A DNA stretch of 64,000 bases from Mytilus trossulus (lineage: Eukaryota; Mollusca; Bivalvia; Mytilida; Mytilidae): NCBI RefSeq assembly GCF_036588685.1, contig NC_086374.1, forward strand, positions 24,854,886 to 24,918,885. Reading direction: 5' to 3'. Positions 26,043 to 35,306 of this stretch are shown here, piece after piece. A program made the translations under genes and the position numbers. Below the pieces are notes generated by a model. It searched no databases and was not told where the DNA came from. It worked only from the letters and a program-made list of their open reading frames with translations. Each line of letters starts with the position of its first letter. Positions within the stretch are counted from its first letter, which is position 1.

Positions 26043-26300
26043 CTAACGGTGGTTGTCATGAAGTATAATTGTATGTCCATCTAGGTGGTCGATTATCTGT
26101 GATACTATGTTGCGTTCTAGCATCCTGTATATGATCGCTAATAGCAATACAGGTGGATAGTCTGCAGGTTTATTTTGTTGCCTTTTTATAAATGGGAAGG
26201 ATGACTCTCCGAATATCTTCAGTTTTTGATGACGGTTGTTATATAAAGGACAGTATTGGTGTTTACTTGTTTCTTTTAGAAATGTGAAAAGTACTGGCTT
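26043..26300 (-). pseudogene. Decayed non-LTR retrotransposon reverse transcriptase fragment
   Basis: The minus-strand frame contains KPADYPPVLLLAIIYRMLER then QIIDHLDGHTIILHDNHR. This matches the non-LTR motif 'ANYRPVSLL..I.K.LER....I..HL....IL.D.QHGFR'. It breaks off before the palm motifs, and the GFR end is lost. Only a fragment of the fingers region is left. Confidence 0.6.
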
Positions 26301-26854
26301 TCTCTTTGGATATGCGCTCTTTGCCCTCTCCTTGAAAAATTCTGAAACTACTGGGCAATTGAGATAAAACTTGGCAACACTTATCATTGGGATTCCAGTT
26401 AAAAAAATATGTGTCTGATGAGCCAGTCTTGCCAACTAAAATTGCCGGCATGGCTTAAACAGAACATTTGAGTAATAGGCAAGACTTTTCGGTATCTCAC
26501 AAAACTGTCAGACGACTCATTGTATGAGTAATTATCCATATATTACATATTCACGGTTTAAAGATCTAAATCATTTAAAAAAATAGAAAATATACAACAC
26601 TGTAAACTTCTAGGCATGCGTTTAAAAAAAAAATTAACTCTCAATCGATTTATTTATTGATCGTAAGTATACTGAAATCTTCAGTATATACGATTTATTC
26701 TAGTTGTAAGTCCTTTTGTGAGAGGAACGCCTGGTTTTTATTATCTGAAGAAAGTCTATTGCATCAGGTCAGTTTAAATTCGGCGAAATTCTTACAGTTT
26801 TGATGAAATGAAATGTACCTTTATCATGCCTACATGCTTATAGGCATTACATAC

Positions 26855-27045
26855 ACGTGTGGTATAAACTCCGGTTACATCACCGTTTTCTACATAAGAA
26901 TATGTTTGTATTAAGTCAGGAATATGACAGTTGTTGTCCTTCGATTTGTATGCTTGAGCTTTTGAGTTTGCCATTTGATTAAGGAATTTCTGTTTGGAAT
27001 TTTCCTTACAGTTCGTTATTTTTTGTTTTACTTTATACACCCGAA
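26855..27045 (+). repeat. Dispersed repeat, TAAGTCAGGAATATGACAG family
   Basis: Contains AAGTCAGGAATATGACAGTT, TTTGCCATTTGATTAAGG and GGAATTTTCCT. A related copy is at about 32930-33190 (AATAAGTCAGGTATATAGCA, TTGAATTTACCTCGGAGTTT). The minus-strand open frame over it is a by-product of the repeat. Confidence 0.6.
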
Positions 27046-27061
27046 CTGTATAGAGTGGCAA

Positions 27062-29022
27062 TAAATGTAAAATTCAGAATAGACCTTGGTATTATGAATC
27101 ATTAAGAAAGCTTTGAGAATAAAATACAAATTTGGTTGAATATTTAGAGGTTTTAGAATTGCTGCTCTGATACCTATAGTCTTATAAAAGTATCATATAA
27201 ACAACAACACCATGCACTAATAGGTCACTTATGCATTGGTCCTCAAAGTTATCGTCATACAAAAAACGGTTGAATTCACGAGGTCACTATGACGAATTGG
27301 TTATCCGATACGATGTGTTGTTGTCTCAACTGATCTTAACTCACTATATACATTAGATACACATTTTGTGGTCTTGTATTGAATTAAATACCAGTATAGT
27401 CGCATGAGTTGTAATTTTACCGAGTGTGACCTGTTTCCGATTGTGATGCAATACTATCAGGAAATATTCACACTATCGACACAACCGGTCTCGTTCCTTC
27501 TGGAGTGTTAATTCCTTGCATCTATCTGCCAGTTTACGAGATTTAAACAACGGTAAACAACTGTTGCCTCAATTAACCAAAAAGTGTATAAGATAAAGAC
27601 ACAATTTAAGTGTATATGTTCAACACTCTATTTTTCACTTAAACCATGCACTTTTGACTGAATTTAGTTCGTGAATATATTCAACATTTTTAAAAGTCCT
27701 CAGTATTTATCAATCTGAGCAAACATTGCTCGATCTGCCTGTTAATTAAAATCGCTGAGTGAACACTATGCATTAGTTTTTGGTATTTGTGTTGTTTAGT
27801 CTTTATTTTCTATGTTAAATTTTGTGTACTCTTGTTTGTCTGGTTTTTAGAAAGATTAGAACATGTCGAAATCTTTACTTAGGCACTGGCCTCCCTAACA
27901 ACATGACAGGTTAGCTACCATTACTAAATGTATTCACACTGAAATATAGTTCCCTATAGTTCTCATGTATGTGCACATAAAACACATGTAAACTGACAAA
28001 ATGGGTATATTTTTAGAGCAGTTCATTCAAGAATGTATGTCATTAAGGTGTGTTGATGTGCATGCTTTTTAAAAACATTTTGATTAGGTTATTGGGTGTT
28101 GATAGTTTGATACACTATTTGTAAGATTGACAACTGTGATTATCAACAATCATAAACAAGGTAGACCTTTAATTACAACGCCCCACCTCCTTAACTGTCA
28201 ATCAAATTGACCACATTACCTTTCAACCTCTGTCTTACATAATTATATATACCCATCAATCTACAATTCAATTTACAAATATTTGACCTTATAATTGAAA
28301 ACAAAAAATGTATATGTTAGATGTTTGATACATATAAGGACGATAGATTTATTTATTGCCTATTTCTTTTGATCTACATTACATAAAGTGATTCTGTAAA
28401 TTAAGTCTGAAAGATAAATTATTGATGGATTTTAAAAACAAGATCTTCAAAACAAAAATGAAATATTAATATAAATATGAATATATAAAAGGTATTCATG
28501 TCAGGCCTATAATTTACTTAATAAATTTCCAATAATCATCTGTAATTAATCAACAAGTAAGTTTCGTTCACTTATCTTGTTTTATCAGGATTTGGCTTGA
28601 AACAGTTTTAAAATTTTAAAACTTTTAATTATAACAAACTATTGTTTATTAGTTTATTCCCCATCAATCAAAATGTATATTTGAGTCAAATGAATTTTAA
28701 ATTAGAAGTGAGTATATATTTTTGCAATTAAGAGAGAATCCACATTTCAATAAAGTAAGTTTTTTTTAATGTTTACGTTGAAAAGGTACATTTGCAATGC
28801 CCTGTGTCTTACAAAATGCCCCAAAACAACATTTTTTTTTTTTTTTTGACACTTTTAAGTTTGTAGCTGTTGGTCTAGATTTTATGTCATTCTAGGATAA
28901 ATGGTAACATTTACTTAGTAGAAGAATTTTTTCAAGTGCAACTTTTTGGTGTTGTTTTTTTTGCAACATGTTCAGAACAGGCAACATTATTTGGAGAAGA
29001 TATAATTTGCAGTTTAATTAAA
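27062..29022. other. Intergenic, nothing recognised
   Basis: AT-rich sequence without exons, tandem arrays or inverted ends that I could identify on either strand. A T tract lies at about 28832-28848. Confidence 0.4.
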
Positions 29023-29601
29023 GGAGTAGTCCCGGTAAGACCCCTTTTTGGCCCCAAAATATAACAGTTTTACAAAATTGTTAAAATGTAAACTTTTAGT
29101 TATTTATTGGACAGTTGAATGCTTCTGCTACATAACTATGGGCTGTTTTTGACAATACAATGCACATATGTCGGGTTGTAGCACCATTAAGTCATGCTAA
29201 ATTACTGAAACCTTCAAAATTCTATCATTTTAGTTAAATTTTAGACGGTTTCCCTGTAAAACGAAAGTGGCCGCATTCGTGTTCATCCTTAATATTTAAA
29301 TGTAAGTTGTATTTTATGATAACACATAACATATATAAAGGTTGTGGATGAACACGGATGCGGCCACTTTCATTTTTGACAAAAAAACATCTGAAAAATG
29401 ACGTTTTTTGGCAAATTTGAGAGATTTTTCATATTTGAGTTTGAATCGGATCAATTTTAATGACTAAATCAGTTAAAATCTTTCACTTATACTAATTGAA
29501 TCTAGTAAAATAGACACTTAAGTGTTTAAAAAGTGGTAAAAATCTTTCGTCAGATGAAACTGAAATTTGGGGCCAAAATGAGTCCTTACCGGACCTACTC
29601 C
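29023..29601. mobile_element. MITE with terminal inverted repeats GGAGTAG..CCGGTAAG and an inner hairpin
   Basis: Left end GGAGTAGTCCCGGTAAGACC, right end inverted GGAGTAGGTCCGGTAAGGAC. Inside, GAAAGTGGCCGCATTCGTG (about 29264-29290) pairs with the inverse CGGATGCGGCCACTTTC (about 29350-29372). No ORF. I could not read a clear target duplication. Confidence 0.7.
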
Positions 29602-29813
29602 ATTGTGCAAATTAAGAGACCCATATGGATTATTTAATTGAGCTCCTTTTATCCTCATACTAGAAAAACACCTTTCCTTCTAAAGACCTCCTTTTAATGC
29701 AATTTTCAGCAATAGTGCTTTATTAATGATCATTTCCCACCACCATACCTTTATATGATATTATTCAAACTACTCTTCTAATCTTTCCATGAGTGATTTC
29801 CATCACTTTGATT

Positions 29814-30578
29814 ATACGACCGAAACACATTTTTGCGGTCGTATATTGGAATCACGTCGTCGTCGTCCGCCTCGTCCGAAGACACTTAGTTTCCAGACAA
29901 TTACCTTAGTTTAAGTGAATAGATCTCTATGAAATTTAAACACAAGGTTTAAAACCACAAAATGAAGGTTGGGAATGATTTTCGGGGTTATCGTGTAACA
30001 GTTTGGGAATAAGGGCCCAACAGGGGTCAACATTTTTCTGGTTTCCTTTTATGTGGGTTATTTGATATGCCGAATCTAATCGTGTTTTTGGATTTTTTAT
30101 TTTTGGTCCCGTTTTTAAATTGGTATACATTAAAGTTCAAATGGTCCAATATTAAACTTAGCGTTATTTTAACAAAAAAGTGTTCTTGAGATTATTGACA
30201 TACTTAATCCAAACATGTATTTACGGGAAAAAAGGAATATATGAGGTTCTATGATATGCTGAATCTAACCATGGATTTATTTTTTTGATTTTTTGCCACG
30301 TTATCAAATTGGTCCACATTGTGGTTAAAAGGGTCCAAAATTCAACTTTGTTTGATTTCATTAAAAATTGAATTATCCGGGTTCTTTAATATCCTGAATC
30401 CAACTTTGTATTAAGATTGTGGATATTGGAACATAAAAAGTAAATTACAATTTTTTTTCTTCACATTTTTAGAATACATCTTGTGTTTAATCACAATCCA
30501 AATTCAGAGCTGTATCAAGCTTGAATGTTGTGTCCATACTTGCCCAAACTGGTCGGGGTTCGACATCAGCAGTCGTAT
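29814..30578. mobile_element. ATACGACCG-ended mytilid element
   Basis: Starts ATACGACCG with an immediate hairpin partner GCGGTCGTAT at about 29835-29844, then a CGTCGTCGTCGTCCG stretch, and ends GGGGTTCGACATC..AGTCGTAT at 30578. The ends are inverted relative to each other. Recognised as a common mytilid non-coding repeat. Confidence 0.65.
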
Positions 30579-30584
30579 CAAGTA

Positions 30585-30660
30585 TTAGTTATGGCGTTGT
30601 CAGTTTGTTGTCGATTTATAAGTTAGAACGTCCCTCTGGAATCTTTCACTCTTTAACTTT
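30585..30660 (+). repeat. Short relic of the Penelope-like 3' tail
   Basis: TATGGCGTTGTCAGTTTGTT and CGTCCCTCTGGAATCTTTC match the tail module at 43245-43310 (ATGGCGTTGTCAGTTTGTTT, CCCTTTGGTGTCTTTCGTCC). Confidence 0.55.
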
Positions 30661-31489
30661 ATCAGTATGGGGACAGGTAAATTCTTCACCAGTACTTATA
30701 AGTTACGTCAGTTTTGATTGAAATAAGTGTTCAAAGGCATGTTTGAGTAAATTTGTATTTTATGACCTACCAGTAAGTGACTGTTGACAATATGTATTGA
30801 TTTCCACATGTCTGTCATTCGAACTGTTTAAAATTAAATAGTTGTTTTCCTACTTTATGCTTAATGTGTGTATATAACAAAATATTTGTTATGTTTGTTA
30901 CATCAGCATTGATATGAAATATTTGAATATATGATTCTCTTCAAATACTTTTATTCATAAAATGTGAAACTATTCGAAACAAAAAGGCTTTCTTCCCAAG
31001 CATTGATGGCCTAACTTAGCCAGATTTGCCCAACTTTTGCTTTTCAATTTCTGGCTTACCGATTTTTTTAGAAAGAACGACCATTTGAATATCAATTTTC
31101 CTATTATTTGGAATTCTTGCAGATCTGAAACTTATTTTTTTGTACATTGCTGTAACTGATGACTTACTGGTCGATGTTGCGTTGTCTTATTTTCATATGA
31201 GTAGGAGTTCTTTCAGAGACTTTTCAATAATAAGAAGATAATTTAATTTCACATTTACATAATATATTGATGATGTTTTTCATTAGCGAACTTTCCGAAT
31301 TGGGTTCTATTAATATATCCTCCCGAATTAGATATCAATGAAACAACAACCACGTCTTCATCTGTCTCATTTTTAGACTTAACCCTCAATTTTGACATCA
31401 GCATTCATTTTAGTACCATAATCTATTATAAACACGACGATTGTAAATTTGAAAAAATCAATTTCTCCCATCTTATAGTGCCTAACAAG

Positions 31490-32395
31490 ATTTTGTGAGG
31501 TAGACGAAATTGACCTTAAAACTTTGCATGTCCAAAAATCGGTAGATCGGATATATTTTGACTTTGTTAACTGAATACATAAGTTTGGGAGTAATTGAAA
31601 TAAAAGAAGATCCAATGAGACTGAAAAATGCCTAAATAATAATGTTACCTGCCCTAGCCGTGCGTATAATGTATTTCGGAAAATGACTTGATTGATGAAT
31701 CAAAACGTCTCATTTCAAGGGGTACAATCAAAATCACGTGATGAATATACACACACTGGAAGTTACAGTCGAACTCGCCGCTTCATTAATAAAACATAAT
31801 ATTGACTCGTTCAGCGTCCAGTTTGAAGGTAATTTAGTTACTGTACACATTCATGCACGTTCTTATTAATCAATAGTCATGTATGAAAAGCATGTAAACA
31901 AGTTTGAAGGTAAACTAATAACAACTTAATCCAATCAAATTGCCTATGATTCAATAACAATGACCAGTCCACATAAAAAGTAATAGGGGTAGAATGGATA
32001 AGGAGACAATGTCAGATATTTCAAGTTCATTATTTTGAACAAATGAATAAAGATTTGTAAATCAAAAGATTTGCTATAATTTCATAAACATGTCGTTCTC
32101 TATTGGTATAGATTTTGGATCTTTCATTTGCGTATTTCAGGCGTTAAAAAAAATTGGGCTTCAACATTCTACATACTATAGTAAGTATTGACTTGACACA
32201 GATAATTCGCCTTTTTAAAACATTGAATGCTTCACAAATAATACACGACAACAAAGCAAAATCATTTCTTAAAACACTGCAAAAAATGCATTCTGATTGA
32301 TACAGTAGTATTGTCATAACATGAGTTGAAATAAACAGTGGTATAGTTAATGTCGAATTCCCTCACAAAATGTTATCACACCCTATAGTAGCAAT
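31490..32395. repeat. Diverged duplicated segment, left copy
   Basis: Collinear with 55205-56075. Shared landmarks in the same order: TAGCCGTGC, GTTACTGTACACATTCATGC, TAACTTAATCCAATCAAATT, AAAAAGTAATAGGGGTA, ATATGTCGTTCT-type, GATTGGGCTTCAA-type, AACAGTGGTATA, TCGAATTCCC. Many indels lie between landmarks. No exon seen. Confidence 0.75.
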
Positions 32396-32479
32396 ATACC
32401 AACTACACCTACATATGGGATCAACTTGCCACTGAACGTTAGGAAAATAACAATGAATTAAGTATATCCATATGGAAAA

Positions 32480-32725
32480 TACATTGCCTTACTCATTCGG
32501 TACTCAAAAGCTTGCAGCTGCTTCTCAGACTATGTGAAACGTCACCAGTGTCTGAGCAGAAAGTTGATGAACCAGGGCTATGACAAAAACGCCTTGTCCT
32601 TTTTCTTAAAAAGTTCATCGGAAGATAACAAGACATTGTTGCTGAATGTTCCGCCCAATTCACAAATGATACACGATGGTCCTGCAGTACAGATTCTATG
32701 TCGTTGTTTCTTATCTCAATAACCT
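32480..32725 (+). pseudogene. C-terminal fragment of a second Penelope-like RT family
   Basis: The plus frame reads LLIRYSKACSCFSDYVKRHQ then CLSRKLMNQGYDKNALSFFL. It aligns with LIRYSRACISYHDF and LLTRKLLNQEFQ of the 58-61 kb element but is clearly a different lineage. The frame decays after about 32620. Confidence 0.55.
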
Positions 32726-33464
32726 TTTCCTTTATTTGTCTTTGTAAATTATTACTTTTCTGTTTTGTCTTTATTTTTTGTGATATCTTATTCACGTGAC
32801 ACGTACTTATATATACCATTGATGTGTTATTGTAACATTTTGTATTCCTGTTTTTCGTTTTTGATGGCGTATTTGTTTGTTTTTATAGTTAAAAAGATAA
32901 TGACACAATGTTAACACCTTTATTCCTCATGTCTGTATGCTTTTTCACAAATTGTTGTCAATATAATGAAATGGTATGCGAATGCCATACAAAGTGTGGT
33001 TTAGCTATCTCTATGGTTCAAAACATCATTTTCCTACGAAATAAAATGTCTGTAATAAGTCAGGTATATAGCAGTTGTTATCAATTCGTTTAACATGTTT
33101 AATGTTTTAAAACTTTTGATTTGGCTATTAATTTTTTGGGACTTTCTCTTTTGAATTTACCTCGGAGTTTGGTTTTTTTTAATTTTTTTTTTACCTTTTG
33201 CTGTTGATGGATTTAATTTGAATTATAGCTCTTGGGAGTAGAACATTAAATCCATATGTATTTTATGAAGATTTGGTGTTGACTTTTATGCATTACTGTA
33301 CAAAGGTGATTTACAGATTAGGTTTCGTTTTGTTTCGGTTGACAATTTTTTTGGGATTAGTTTGCATTCGATGATATTCTTGTTTTTATATTGTACTGTA
33401 GTACGCCGCTAGATTAAAACTGACGTGGAAAGGTAACACATGGCCAGCGAAAGCTCTTTTTTTG

Positions 33465-33715
33465 AGAGCCCAGGTGGTAGTGTGGTCTAGCGGGACGGCT
33501 GCAGTGCAGGCGAATTGGTGTCACGATATCACAGTAGCATGGGTTCGAATCCCGGCGAGGGAAGAACCAAAAATTTGTTGGGTTGATGTTTAGACGAGTT
33601 GTATATACATTATGTACACAGCCATGTATCACCATCATTGATGGCGATCTGATGGATACATCTGTTGTAGGGTTGTCACTGACTCAGACGTACTTATATA
33701 TATAAAAAGAAAAAA
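33465..33715 (+). mobile_element. tRNA-derived SINE
   Basis: tRNA-like head with A box TGGTCTAGCGG and B box GGTTCGAATCCC, followed by GGCGAGGGAAGAACC and an unrelated body ending near TATATATATAAAAAG. There is no matching acceptor stem, so it is not a tRNA gene. Different family from the SINEs at 8450-8790 and 62232. Confidence 0.8.
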
Positions 33716-33858
33716 ATTAAATTCACAAAAAGAGTTTTAAAAGCAGCATTGTCTAGCGCTTTCATCCATCTTGGGACTTTTCAAGACTAATATATAATTC
33801 TGTACACCGCTTGAAAAGAAACTTTTTTTTGTATATATATATATATATATATATATAT

Positions 33859-35076
33859 GTTACAGGCATTTTCTAAATCTAGGCATTTTGTAAAATGACT
33901 GAATTTTTAGGCATTTTACAAAATGTCTAAAGTTGACAGGCATTTTATAAAATGCCTAAAAAATCATAGTCATTTTGTAAAGTGCCTAAAATTTTTAATG
34001 AAAATTTTACAAATTGCCTGGTCTGTTTCAGGCAAATTGTGTAAATATGAAATAGATGTTAAAAATATATTGTAAAGCTACAAAACAGTTGAGTAAAATA
34101 AATTTAAGATTATTCTTTAAAAATGTAACAACCGTTAATAAGAAAATCTGTAGGCTTCTAGGAGCCTGAATTGCTCAACTTGCAAAATATTGAAAATAAA
34201 AGTATGACACTCAAGGAATATTTTATCTATTGGCCAAGTAAAAAAAGGGCATAATCACATATGAAGATTGAGTTGACGACTTCTGTTACCATTAAATTGT
34301 CTTATAGGCCTATTGAATATGCATGAAATATTTGCCACTTGAAAAGCATGTACCATTCAATGTATGATACTATTACTTGTCATCTGTGTTCAAATGAAGA
34401 GGTTATCAAACATGCAAGAATCAGACTCAATGACAAAACAAGCTGTCAGGTTAGAAATTTATCGGAAAGAGTTTTAACAGAGGTAGATATTGGAGCGAAT
34501 GGAGCATGGTTATCAACTGAGTATTAAAGATGGAATACTACGTGTACTTTACACCAGGAATCAGTCTGAACTGTCTGATAGTAACTTTATTGCTATTCAA
34601 TCTGTAAATTATGATAATGAAATATCCTTCAGAAAAGCTGTCAGTAAAGTTTCTTTGTGTGAAGGTCAGGGTTACACAAATTGTGGCTGTAGTGCTAGTG
34701 GTAAGACAAGATGTAACACTAAATGTTGTCTTTGCAAACAGTCAGAAAAAATGTGTAACAGTCGCTGTCATCCAATCATTTCATATAGCAAAAATAATTG
34801 TCATCTTTAGTGTTAATGTAAATGATTTAATTACAATTATATAACTGTAACTGCATAAATTGCACCCTATATTTAATGATAGAAAAAAATCATCTGTTTG
34901 ATATTTCCAGTCGTTAAATTTTAAGTACATTCAATTCAGTTTAAGTCTTTTAGTTTATAAAATGCCTGAAAAAAATAGTCAATTTGTAAAATGCATAAAT
35001 CATGCAGGCATTTTAGAAAATGTCTAAAAATTTCAGTCATTTTACATAATGCCTAAATTTAGAAATTGCCTGTAAC
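33859..35076. mobile_element. Terminal-inverted-repeat element with subterminal 20-bp palindromes
   Basis: Ends GTTACAGGCATTTTCTAAAT and, inverted, GTTACAGGCAATTTCTAAAT, followed on both sides by TAGGCATT.TGTAAAATGACT. Possible 4-bp duplication ATAT at 33855-33858 and 35077-35080, but the left flank is an (AT)n run, so this is ambiguous. Near both ends the palindrome AGGCATTTTGTAAAATGCCT occurs repeatedly in variants: about four to five on the left (to about 34020) and four on the right (from about 34955). It carries the integrase-like remnant at 34336-34810. Confidence 0.75.
34336..34810 (+). pseudogene. Cys-rich integrase/transposase C-terminal remnant inside the TIR element
   Basis: Two overlapping frames, about 34336-34527 and 34490-34810, joined by one shift. 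The second contains SIKDGILRVLYTRNQ, SFRKAVSKVS, GQGYTNCGCSASGKTRCNTK and CNSRCH. I recognise this Cys-rich ending (GQGY.KCNC....C.T.RC.C......CNSRCH) from KRBA2-like, integrase-bearing transposon proteins of invertebrates. No DDE catalytic core is present, so the element is non-autonomous. Family attribution is from memory of the motif; the frames are directly visible. Confidence 0.6.
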
Positions 35077-35173
35077 ATATCATATATATATATATAGGAT
35101 ATAATTATAATGCTTTTATAAGGTTTGTCCTATTATGACTGTTAGGAATTTGACTGACTTAGTTTCAACACAG

Positions 35174-35179
35174 TTTATT
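35174..35179 (-). terminator. Polyadenylation signal of the TLR gene
   Basis: AATAAA on the minus strand, about 130 bp past the stop codon at 35307. Confidence 0.5.
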
Positions 35180-35306
35180 CATGATAACAATACATTGTTC
35201 ACCCATTATTCAAAAAGTTTATCAAATAAGACTACACAAAATAGTGTATATATTTTAAAGTAAATACCTATCAGAAATCACAAATACAACAATATGAACT
35301 TTTGCA

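Noticed and set aside
26792-27061. 89-codon minus-strand frame
   Set aside because: Lies over a dispersed repeat that also occurs at about 33000 without the frame kept.
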